Shown here: one piece after another, positions 1-5,219 of the stretch
Layout: every line of letters begins with the position of its first letter
Position numbering within the stretch: position 1 is the first letter of the stretch
Source of the DNA: Chamaesiphon sp.
Lineage (GTDB): Bacteria; Cyanobacteriota; Cyanobacteriia; Cyanobacteriales; Chamaesiphonaceae
Assembly: GCA_020059425.1 (NCBI GenBank)
Contig: JAGVCD010000407.1
Location: forward strand, 1 to 5,219
Reading direction: 5' to 3'
Length of the DNA: 5,219 nucleotides
Program-made: the position numbers and the translations under genes
The notes under the pieces: model-generated
What the model saw: the letters and a program-made list of their open reading frames with translations, nothing else
Databases searched by the model: none
Told to the model about the DNA's origin: nothing

Positions 1-78
1 TACTAACCCCAAAACAGGACGTAATACTCGCGAAACGCTGGATTGCCCTTAAGTTATTAATATTATTTGAGCAATTAA

Positions 79-1359
79 TTAATCAGCCGATCGAACAGTG
101 ACCACGCCATAGGCTGTCGGGGAAAGATGCGTCCGCACCGACTCTTGAATCGCGGCGGCACTGATCGATCGCACATATTTGGGATAATCAATACCCGCTT
201 GGTAATTGCCAGCTACCGCTTGATAGTAGCCATACAAGCCGCTGCGCGCACTCGGTGTTTCGTTGGCGAAAATATGGCGATTGGCCACCTGACGACGCAC
301 TCGATCGATCTCCGCTGTACTAATTTCTTGGTGATGCAAAGTTTCGATATGAGCCATCACCCGTTGTTCCACTTCGGCTAAGTTGGCGGTCGGTAACTGC
401 ACGCTAATCGTAAACATCCCCTGCCAGGCATAGCTGCTATTACTAACCCCAATCCCGGTCACCAATTGTCGCTCTTCGCGCAGATCGCGCACTAGCCGAG
501 AGGTACGTCCTTGACCCAATACCGCTGCCACAATGTCTAATGGATAAGTAGCATCCAGATCGGTCATCCCCGGTACCCGCCAGATGAAAATCAGCCGAGT
601 TTGCTGAATAGATGGATCGATCGAATCATGCCGCACAATTCTATTGAAAGGCGCTTCCGGCTGAGGCAACTTATTGGCTCCAGCAAACTGCGGCGAAGAA
701 TCATCATGATGGCTATGAGCCATAAAGCCATCAGTCACTACATCAATTAGCTCTTGCACCGGCAAGTTTCCCACTGCCACTGCTGTCATCGAGCGCGGTT
801 GGTAATTGGTCGCATGGAAAAAACGCATTTGCTGATCTGTTAGCGCTTCCACCACTGCTGTGGTGCCTAATACTGGTCGCCGATAGGGTAACCGCTGAAA
901 CACTGCTTCGATCGATTTTTGGTAGATGCGGTGTTGAGTATTGTCAGCCGATCGATTAATTTCTTCTAAGATCACCGATTTCTCTTGGTTGAAATCGGCT
1001 TCTGTAATACTGGGATTCAACACCACGTCCATTTGCAACGGTGCCAACTCGGCAAAATCACGCGGTGCCGTAGTGATGTAGTACTGAGTATAGTCTTGGC
1101 TCGTGGCCGCATTAGTGACCGCTCCTCGTTCTTCTACCCGCCGCTCAAATTCACCAATTTGGAGCCGAGGGGTACCTTTAAATACCATATGCTCCAAAAA
1201 ATGAGCCATGCCATTAATGCTGTCAGCCTCCAGCCGAGAACCCACACTTAGCCACAGGCTGAGGTTGACCGCTTCCACTGGCAATTGTTCGGCAATAATC
1301 GTGAGACCATTGGGCAAAGTATGGCAAGTCGGTTCATTGAGAGAGGTTGTCGCGAACAT
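79..1359 (-). CDS. M16 family zinc metallopeptidase (pitrilysin / processing-peptidase type)
   Basis: A 426-residue protein with the fold order of single-unit M16B peptidases: an N-terminal catalytic half and a C-terminal structural half. The inverted zinc motif HFLEH is at residues 53-57 (H53 and H57 as ligands, E56 as catalytic base). The distal Glu ligand is probably E133, in VILEEI about 75 residues later, the position seen in mitochondrial processing peptidase. The C-terminal half contains LGQGRTSRL (281-289) followed by REERQLV, the usual conserved loop of M16_C. All active-site residues are present, so it should be a working protease, probably acting on peptides or small unfolded proteins as a dimer. 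No signal peptide is visible, so it is likely cytoplasmic. The start is ATG. It has no Shine-Dalgarno sequence and lies 3 bases after the stop of the 89-residue gene, which suggests translational coupling. The exact substrate is unknown. No terminator is visible in bases 1-78 after its TAA. Confidence 0.95.
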   Translation of the reverse strand: MFATTSLNEPTCHTLPNGLTIIAEQLPVEAVNLSLWLSVGSRLEADSINGMAHFLEHMVFKGTPRLQIGEFERRVEERGAVTNAATSQDYTQYYITTAPRDFAELAPLQMDVVLNPSITEADFNQEKSVILEEINRSADNTQHRIYQKSIEAVFQRLPYRRPVLGTTAVVEALTDQQMRFFHATNYQPRSMTAVAVGNLPVQELIDVVTDGFMAHSHHDDSSPQFAGANKLPQPEAPFNRIVRHDSIDPSIQQTRLIFIWRVPGMTDLDATYPLDIVAAVLGQGRTSRLVRDLREERQLVTGIGVSNSSYAWQGMFTISVQLPTANLAEVEQRVMAHIETLHHQEISTAEIDRVRRQVANRHIFANETPSARSGLYGYYQAVAGNYQAGIDYPKYVRSISAAAIQESVRTHLSPTAYGVVTVRSAD

Positions 1360-1362
1360 AAG

Positions 1363-1632
1363 TTAGGGGGTGAGGGTTGTCCAAGCGCCATAGCGACGCT
1401 CGTAGTAATTCAAAATTTCGGTAACTTGAGACTGGTCGGTGGTGGTGACAGCTCCACAGTTGATTGACAAACCAGCTACCTGACTTTGCAAATAATCGAA
1501 TTCTGGAGCAGTTTGCGGCAGTAATTCCACTTCAATACCGGTCACCTGTTGCAGATGAGCGGCAACTTCTAAATAAACTGCCAGCGGCAGTTGCGGGCGA
1601 TCAATCGAAAAAGTGGCAGCAGCTAAAGACAT
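1363..1632 (-). CDS. Small conserved-type cyanobacterial protein of unknown function (89 aa)
   Basis: An 89-residue soluble protein with no signal peptide, membrane segment, Cys cluster or catalytic motif. It opens with a short beta-like stretch, then a predicted helix around LAVYLEVAAHLQQV (17-30), a strand-like IEVELLPQ (33-40), a segment EFDYLQSQVAGLSI (44-57), and a C-terminal helix with the aromatic pattern YYERRYGAW (76-84). From memory, proteins of this size and pattern recur in cyanobacteria without an assigned function; I cannot check this here. The start is ATG, with no strong ribosome site. A TATGAT hexamer on the minus strand (1665-1660) could be its -10 element, but no matching -35 is visible. 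Its stop is 3 bases before the M16 peptidase start, so the two are cotranscribed. It could be an accessory factor of that peptidase, but only position supports this. Confidence 0.85.
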   Translation of the reverse strand: MSLAAATFSIDRPQLPLAVYLEVAAHLQQVTGIEVELLPQTAPEFDYLQSQVAGLSINCGAVTTTDQSQVTEILNYYERRYGAWTTLTP

Positions 1633-1677
1633 CGCAAAAAATCGGAAGGCAGTCTACCTATCATAAACTGCTGCTAT

Positions 1678-1703
1678 AAAAAAAGACATACCGAAGTATG
1701 TCT
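1678..1703 (-). terminator. Intrinsic terminator of the lipoprotein gene (cUUCGg tetraloop)
   Basis: Read on the minus strand, this is a perfect 8-bp stem AGACATAC / GTATGTCT closed by a TTCG loop, followed at once by seven T residues. C(UUCG)G is an exceptionally stable RNA tetraloop. The hairpin begins 26 bases after the TAA of the lipoprotein gene. On the plus strand there is no T run after the stem, so it should act only for minus-strand transcripts. It separates the lipoprotein transcript from the 89-residue/M16 unit. Confidence 0.88.
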
Positions 1704-1729
1704 ATAAGGTGTTGTAATTTTTGGTGTGT

Positions 1730-2662
1730 TTATTTAGGTGTTTCCAAAGATGCTGGAGCTTCTTTGTTCGCAATCATCGGCTTTTCACCGACTCGCCGTA
1801 AAACCTCGATCCCAGCTTCTTCCAGTACAACGATCGGAGTGATCGCGTTGGGGTCTTGAACGCGCTTAATGAGCACTTTGCCATTAAGCACCTTTTCACC
1901 AACTGAGATGTAGCGACTAAATGACTCACCAGGTAATTTTACAATAACCTGGGTTTGACCATTGATTTCAGAAACCCCCGAAACTTGAATGGCTTGAGCC
2001 AATTCCGGCATAATTGCTGGTTTGGCGGCAGGCGGAGTCAACAGTGCCGTTTTGACAGGTACTAGAGGTGTGACTGCTGGAATACTACCGACCGTTACTG
2101 TTCTACTGGCAATGGTTTTAGGAGCAGTCACTGATTTCCCATTGGATTTGATTGATTTCTTGCTCACCATATCGGCAATACTGGCAACGCCGACATTAGA
2201 ACCCAAATTATTATTGGTAGCGCCAGAATTGCTACTGGATCCAACACCGGGATTAAAGGCCACTGTGGATGGAGTTGTCTGTTGAGATGTCATTCGATTG
2301 CTGACTGGCAAGACAACTCTTTGGATAACTGGTTGGGCAATGACTGCCGAAAAAGGATCCACTCGTCCCTTCGATATAGATTTAGTAACAGTTTCAGTGT
2401 CTGAGGCTGGAATTAGACCCGCCGCAATATCACCACTAATAGCAGGCTGGGCATCAGTAAGTTTCGTATCGCCAGGGGCAATGAGCGATGCCGCTGGATT
2501 AGCTGCTAGTATTGGTGTAGCGCTAGGTGTCGGAACGATCGCACTGGCAGCAGGACTAGGAGAGGCACTATTACTAGGTTTAGGTGCATCACCACCACAA
2601 CCCGAAACTAACAATGAAAGACAGCCAAAAACAATAAAATAAGAGAGAGAGTTGGGTGACAC
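1730..2662 (-). CDS. Lipoprotein with PilP-like C-terminal region (putative type IV pilus alignment factor)
   Basis: A 310-residue protein. Residues 1-21 form a short lipoprotein signal peptide with a hydrophobic core (IVFGCLSLL) and lipobox VSGC, so C22 would be the lipidated first residue. Residues 23-98 are rich in Pro, Ala and Ser and probably disordered. GRVDPF is at 99-104. Another Ser/Thr/Asn-rich linker leads to a compact beta-rich region at about 225-292, including QTQVIVKLPG, SRYISVGEKVLNGKVLIKRV and IVVLEEAGIEVLRRVG. That order, with the [R/V]DPF motif and a 'VxVG..l..GKv.i..i' core, is what PilP lipoproteins of the PilMNOPQ complex (and the related GspC HR domain) look like. PilP links inner-membrane PilN/O to the secretin PilQ. 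The match is motif-level, from memory. It lies 174 bp downstream of sigF with no terminator between. The start is GTG: the first internal Met is residue 124, and only GTG keeps the signal peptide. Confidence 0.88.
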   Translation of the reverse strand: MSPNSLSYFIVFGCLSLLVSGCGGDAPKPSNSASPSPAASAIVPTPSATPILAANPAASLIAPGDTKLTDAQPAISGDIAAGLIPASDTETVTKSISKGRVDPFSAVIAQPVIQRVVLPVSNRMTSQQTTPSTVAFNPGVGSSSNSGATNNNLGSNVGVASIADMVSKKSIKSNGKSVTAPKTIASRTVTVGSIPAVTPLVPVKTALLTPPAAKPAIMPELAQAIQVSGVSEINGQTQVIVKLPGESFSRYISVGEKVLNGKVLIKRVQDPNAITPIVVLEEAGIEVLRRVGEKPMIANKEAPASLETPK

Positions 2663-2671
2663 TTGCTACCG

Positions 2672-2676
2672 CCTTC
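2672..2676 (-). promoter_or_regulatory. Ribosome binding site supporting a GTG start
   Basis: On the minus strand GAAGG lies 9 bases before the GTG at 2662-2660, near-ideal Shine-Dalgarno spacing. It settles the start of the lipoprotein gene at a GTG codon. A TATAAC hexamer lies just upstream on the same strand, but without a recognisable -35 element I do not call a promoter. Confidence 0.65.
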
Positions 2677-2836
2677 TAGTTATAGTTGCTAATCAATGAT
2701 GCAATTCACCATTGAAAGAGAGTCCGAGAAAAGCCGATTTATTAAAATATAATTCGCATTCTACGTAGCGGTGTTTTAGATAAACTAGCCGTTAGAGTTA
2801 TTCTGCCCATTTTGGATTCAATAATTATCGTTGCTA

Positions 2837-3712
2837 TTAATTGTTTTCATTAAAGAAAGACTGGAGCAAACCAACTCCTTTCTTGACATGGCGAGAAACA
2901 GTAATGACACTGATGTCCATCTTTTCTGCCACTTGTTTCTGGGTCAGGTCATAGAAGAAAACAAATTCGATAATTTGCCTAGTGTGTTGTTCTAAGGTTA
3001 CTAATCCTTGTTTTAACCGCTGCTGGTCATCTTCTGGTAGTTGAAAACTGCGATATTGTTGGTCTGGCAAAATATCCAGCATACAACAGCCTTCTTCATT
3101 GCCTACTGGACAGTCCAAGCTGACTGGCTGACGATTTTGTTGAGCCATCCGCACTTCTTGCCATTCTGCGACCGAAATATCCAGAGCTTGGGTAAGTTCT
3201 TGTTCTGAAGGTAGTCTGTGGTGTTGGACTTGGAAGCTTTGATTGATGGTATTGGCTTTTTGTAAAAGCTCGGACCACCGCCGGGGGACTCGGACGATCG
3301 AACTCTTATCTCGCAAATAATGCTGGATTTCGCCCCGAATATAGGGCATGGCAAAGGTACTAAAAGCATATCCCTTAGCCAAATCAAACTTATCGATCGC
3401 GGCAATTAGTCCGATCGATCCAACTTGCAACAGGTCTTCATAACTCTCTTGACACTGACCCGCCCAGTAATGGGCTTCCTTTCTTGCCAGACCCAGATTC
3501 AGCCGCACAATCTGCTCTCGCAAAGATGAACGGCCAGACTGACGATAGGCACTTAATAGTTCTAGTGTTTGTTGTTTAAGTTCTCCGGAGGACTCTGTTT
3601 TCACTTCTTTTGCTGGCGATGGATCGAGGCCAGCTGTCGCTAAGCGAACTGGTGGCTTTTCTAACAAAGAAGTCGCACCAATGGTGTCTGGATACGCCAG
3701 TGTATTGATCAT
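2837..3712 (-). CDS. sigF: RNA polymerase sigma factor SigF (group 3, sigma-28/B/F type)
   Basis: A 291-residue alternative sigma factor. Region 2 is at about 65-145: YEDLLQVGSIGLIAAIDKFD (core binding, 2.1-2.2), then GYAFSTFAMPYIRGEIQHYLRD (2.3-2.4, -10 recognition) and VRVPRR. Region 3 spans about 146-205 and region 4 about 235-287, with the helix-turn-helix LTQKQVAEKMDISVITVSRHVKKG. There is no region 1.1, as expected for group 3. The sequence closely resembles Synechocystis SigF as I recall it, including ELKQQ.LELL.AY, QCQESYEDLLQVGS and DPQYRSFQL-like segments. In Synechocystis, SigF directs transcription of pilus genes such as pilA1 and is needed for motility. The N-terminus carries about 43 residues before ELKQQ, longer than I recall for the family. 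An in-frame GTG at 3604 (codon 37) would give a 255-residue protein. The ATG at 3712 has only a weak, distant AGGGA. Confidence 0.95.
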   Translation of the reverse strand: MINTLAYPDTIGATSLLEKPPVRLATAGLDPSPAKEVKTESSGELKQQTLELLSAYRQSGRSSLREQIVRLNLGLARKEAHYWAGQCQESYEDLLQVGSIGLIAAIDKFDLAKGYAFSTFAMPYIRGEIQHYLRDKSSIVRVPRRWSELLQKANTINQSFQVQHHRLPSEQELTQALDISVAEWQEVRMAQQNRQPVSLDCPVGNEEGCCMLDILPDQQYRSFQLPEDDQQRLKQGLVTLEQHTRQIIEFVFFYDLTQKQVAEKMDISVITVSRHVKKGVGLLQSFFNENN

Positions 3713-3739
3713 TAACGGCTCACAATCCCTAAATTAATT

Positions 3740-3757
3740 GAGATATTTCAATATCTC
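3740..3757. repeat. Perfect dyad in the sigF leader
   Basis: GAGATATT-TC-AATATCTC is an 18-bp perfect inverted repeat with 8-bp arms and a 2-base centre, beginning 27 bases upstream of the sigF ATG. As RNA it would fold as a 7-bp stem with a 4-base loop, with no U run to make it a terminator. As DNA it could be an operator. Its AT content makes chance occurrence possible. Confidence 0.5.
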
Positions 3758-3867
3758 TATAGTTAAAATTCCAATTTACGAAAATCATCTAAAAAATTCT
3801 TGGCGGCACCTTTTATAAATATTCCCAAGTCTGGATTGATAATCAAATATTGATAAATGAAACTGCC

Positions 3868-3895
3868 ATTATTCAGTGGATTTACTGACAATCAA
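3868..3895 (-). promoter_or_regulatory. Candidate sigma70-type promoter for sigF
   Basis: On the minus strand TTGATT (3895-3890) is followed after 16 bases by AATAAT (3873-3868), 4/6 and 5/6 matches to TTGACA and TATAAT. Transcription would start near 3861, giving a leader of about 150 bases. The region is AT-rich, so chance matches are likely and this is tentative. Confidence 0.33.
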
Positions 3896-3940
3896 GAGGT
3901 TTGTAATCACCCGGCATTGACCATATTGTCGGACTTGCAC

Positions 3941-3974
3941 AAAAAAACGGCGGTGATAGCCGCCGAGTGTTTTT
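3941..3974 (-). terminator. Intrinsic terminator of the lipase gene, possibly bidirectional
   Basis: A six-base-pair all-GC stem CGGCGG / CCGCCG (3948-3953 with 3960-3965) has a 6-base loop. On the minus strand it is followed directly by seven T residues (complement of 3941-3947), a textbook terminator about 48 bases after the lipase stop. On the plus strand a T5 run begins 4 bases after the stem, so it could also stop plus-strand transcription weakly. It insulates the sigF promoter from lipase readthrough. Confidence 0.88.
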
Positions 3975-4013
3975 AATGATTATGATCACTGACTTTTTGC
4001 TTTTGGGCTATTT

Positions 4014-4607
4014 CTAAGTGTTAATACCCAAGGCTGTTAGCACAGCTGTAATACTACGTGGATCTTTCACCATCCAGGGATGAATGGCGACTGGTAGTTG
4101 AACTTCTTTTCCCACAGCTAGCTGCGAACTAGCTGGCGGCAAAATAATTAGATCAAAAGGAGTCCAAATCGATGTGAATTTGACTTGAGCTAGCATTTGG
4201 ACATCTTGTTGCAGATCTTGAATAAAAGCGCTATCTGGACGCATCTGGACACAACCCGGTCTGGGGGTGAAGTAAGCTGCTAGCGTTCCTTGATGGGGAG
4301 CGGCAATAGTAACGTAATGTTCGACTCGATCGATCCCACCTAAGCGTTGCATATAATATCGGGTCACCAGCCCGCCCATACTGAAACCAATCAGATCAAA
4401 TTTTTGAGGAGCTGGAATATGCTCATCAATAAAATTTTGAAGCTGGCTAGCGGATACTTCTAGTAGGGCGCTGCCATCATTGGGTTGCAGATCAATACTG
4501 TAAACTGGTCGGCCTAAACTACGCAGGCAGTTGGCGATCGAGCGAAGTTTAGCACTGGTATCATTGATGCCATGCACCAACACAACCGGATTAATAATGT
4601 TGGACAT
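4014..4607 (-). CDS. Alpha/beta-hydrolase, class 2 lipase / esterase type
   Basis: A 197-residue serine hydrolase of minimal-lipase size. The N-terminal strand VVLVHGI (8-14) supplies the oxyanion-hole HG. GFSMGG (74-79) is the nucleophile elbow with S76. APHQGT (103-108) is the usual lipase segment after the next strand. The probable acid is D152 in TPFDLIILP, and the probable His is H176 in IHPWM, both where class 2 lipases of the LipA/EstB kind place them, so the triad is complete. It should hydrolyse acyl esters; the natural substrate (membrane lipid, triacylglycerol or small ester) cannot be told from sequence. There is no signal peptide, so it is likely cytoplasmic, unlike secreted Bacillus LipA. 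The start is ATG with a poor ribosome site. It is divergent from the 137-residue gene and ends at a strong terminator, so it is probably monocistronic. Confidence 0.93.
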   Translation of the reverse strand: MSNIINPVVLVHGINDTSAKLRSIANCLRSLGRPVYSIDLQPNDGSALLEVSASQLQNFIDEHIPAPQKFDLIGFSMGGLVTRYYMQRLGGIDRVEHYVTIAAPHQGTLAAYFTPRPGCVQMRPDSAFIQDLQQDVQMLAQVKFTSIWTPFDLIILPPASSQLAVGKEVQLPVAIHPWMVKDPRSITAVLTALGINT

Positions 4608-4687
4608 TGTGCAAAAGCCTGGTTAGTACCTGAGATGAAATCATAGATCGATCGAACGCCATTCTTAGAGGACCTGCTTCCATTATG

Positions 4688-4703
4688 AACTTTTGTAAAA
4701 GTT
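4688..4703. repeat. Perfect dyad between the divergent genes (candidate operator)
   Basis: AACTTTT-GT-AAAAGTT is a perfect inverted repeat with 7-bp arms and a 2-base centre. It ends 12 bases before the -35 of the plus-strand promoter. It also directly abuts a minus-strand CATAAT hexamer (4687-4682) that could be the -10 of the lipase gene. That placement suits a regulator acting on both promoters. There is no T run, so it is not a terminator. Confidence 0.5.
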
Positions 4704-4715
4704 TGGGAGAGCAAC

Positions 4716-4745
4716 TTGCCACTCACTCCCAGCGCCACTGATAAT
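4716..4745 (+). promoter_or_regulatory. Sigma70-type promoter for the Ala/Pro/Lys-rich protein gene
   Basis: TTGCCA (4716-4721) and GATAAT (4740-4745) each match consensus at 5 of 6 positions, with an 18-base spacer. Transcription would start near 4752, leaving a leader of about 45 bases before the ATG at 4797. This is the best promoter match in the window. Confidence 0.6.
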
Positions 4746-4796
4746 TCAGTTGCATAAGGATGACTTCGCCACCTATCTATAAATTAATTAATCAAT

Positions 4797-5210
4797 ATGT
4801 TTAAAAGATTATTCGGTAAAAAAAATGATGGCTTCTACATGCAAGCTGATGAGTCTAAAGCTCCAGCTCCAGTAGAAAAAGCAGCAGTTCCAGTTGAAAC
4901 CCCAGCTACTCCTGCTGCCGAAAAAGCTGAACCACCAGCTGAAAAGTCAACAAAAGCGACCAAAACATCAATTAAAGATAAAAAGAAAACCAAAGGGGAA
5001 GCAAAAGCAACTCCAGCTATTGAGACTGAATCTGTCGCCACCTTAGCCGCAGCAGAGTCAACGATCACCAACTTTGCCACCGACTATTTAATCAAGCCAT
5101 CTAGCATTAGCAGCCGACGTCGGCCAGGAGCCAACATGAAGCAGTTCATGGATATGGCTAGACAAGTCGACACCAAGAAAAGTCCTGGTCAACGGGCTAA
5201 AGCCAACTAG
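4797..5210 (+). CDS. Ala/Pro/Lys-rich, largely disordered protein with a conserved-looking basic C-terminus
   Basis: A 137-residue protein of unknown function in three parts. Residues 1-15 (MFKRLFGKKNDGFYM) form a short basic, aromatic N-terminal motif. Residues 16-85 are low-complexity sequence rich in Ala, Pro, Glu and Lys with repeated (P/A)AEKA-like units, probably disordered and highly charged. Residues 88-126 form an ordered-looking C-terminal block with FATDYLI, SSRRRPG (106-112) and MKQFMDMARQV (114-124), likely a short helix. I recall cyanobacterial hypothetical proteins with the same FGKK start and RRRPG...MARQV end, but no assigned role; this cannot be checked here. No signal peptide or membrane segment is seen. 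The basic RRRPG block could bind nucleic acid or an acidic partner, which is only inference. The start is ATG with no Shine-Dalgarno sequence. Only 9 bases follow the stop, so its downstream context is unseen. Confidence 0.85.
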   Translation: MFKRLFGKKNDGFYMQADESKAPAPVEKAAVPVETPATPAAEKAEPPAEKSTKATKTSIKDKKKTKGEAKATPAIETESVATLAAAESTITNFATDYLIKPSSISSRRRPGANMKQFMDMARQVDTKKSPGQRAKAN

Positions 5211-5219
5211 GTTGAGCTA

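Larger units (their letters stand above)
3713..4013. other. 301-bp gene-free region: sigF leader/promoter and lipase terminator
   Basis: This AT-rich stretch lies between the sigF start and the lipase stop, both on the minus strand. I see no convincing coding sequence in it. It holds the lipase terminator (3941-3974), a candidate sigF promoter (3868-3895), a cluster of TTGAT/ATCAA half-sites (3836-3854) and a dyad close to the sigF start (3740-3757). If the promoter is right, the sigF mRNA has a leader of about 150 bases, long enough for post-transcriptional control. Confidence 0.7.

Noticed and set aside
3..101. Plus-strand frame open from the window edge to a TGA at 99-101, overlapping the end of the M16 gene by 23 bases; another frame is open to a TAA at 50-52.
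   Set aside because: Either could be the tail of a convergent gene, but about 32 open codons at a window edge are expected by chance, the region is AT-rich and no start is visible.
2022..2642. Two plus-strand open frames of 87 and 114 codons opposite the lipoprotein gene.
   Set aside because: They are antisense shadows: their Ala/Leu/Gly/Val-rich content mirrors the Pro/Ala/Ser-rich lipoprotein, and they lack ribosome sites and recognisable motifs.
3096..3405. Two alternative minus-strand frames inside sigF.
   Set aside because: They lie entirely within the sigma factor coding sequence, which is continuous and has all expected regions.
3836..3846. TTGAT-A-ATCAA as an FNR/CRP-type binding site.
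   Set aside because: The spacing is 1 base instead of the 4 required for FNR, so this specific assignment does not hold, although the cluster is noted as a finding.
4514..4738. Minus-strand 74-codon frame overlapping the start of the lipase gene.
   Set aside because: Its second half is the lipase N-terminus in a shifted frame; the lipase frame has the oxyanion motif and full triad, so this is a shadow and not evidence of a frameshift.
73..4794. The 13-mer AATTAATTAATCA at 73-85 and again at 4782-4794.
   Set aside because: It is low-complexity AT sequence with no shared flanks, so not a credible att site or mobile-element end.

Overview
The window looks like chromosomal DNA of a cyanobacterium with moderate GC. 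Three points support this. The sigma factor at 2837-3712 closely resembles cyanobacterial group 3 SigF. The M16 peptidase and the two small hypothetical proteins follow patterns I associate with cyanobacterial genomes. The hexamer CGATCG, core of the cyanobacterial HIP1 repeat, occurs 14 times in 5.2 kb, although the full GCGATCGC octamer never appears. I cannot name a genus with confidence. I see no mobile element, CRISPR array, tRNA or rRNA.

Layout: five of the six genes lie on the minus strand, so they are described here from high to low coordinates. At the right end, an Ala/Pro/Lys-rich protein of unknown function (4797-5210, plus) diverges from a small alpha/beta-hydrolase of the class 2 lipase type (4014-4607, minus). 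The 189-bp region between them holds a good sigma70-type promoter for the plus-strand gene and a 16-bp dyad. The lipase gene ends at a GC-rich hairpin terminator (3941-3974). Next come a 301-bp gene-free stretch with the probable sigF promoter and leader, sigF (2837-3712), and a lipoprotein with a PilP-like C-terminal region (1730-2662). A cUUCGg-loop terminator (1678-1703) follows. Last are an 89-residue conserved-type protein (1363-1632) and an M16 zinc peptidase (79-1359), separated by only 3 bases and surely one transcription unit.

How the genes may work together: SigF in Synechocystis controls type IV pilus genes. The lipoprotein directly downstream has the order expected of the pilus alignment lipoprotein PilP: lipobox, long disordered linker with a DPF motif, and a small beta-rich C-terminal domain. 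No terminator is visible between the two genes, so cotranscription is possible. A pilus or envelope role for this pair is the most interesting inference here, but it rests on motif similarity read by eye. The M16 peptidase and lipase are probably general proteolysis/processing and lipid or ester hydrolysis genes with no evident link to the pair. I found no clearly novel multi-gene system.
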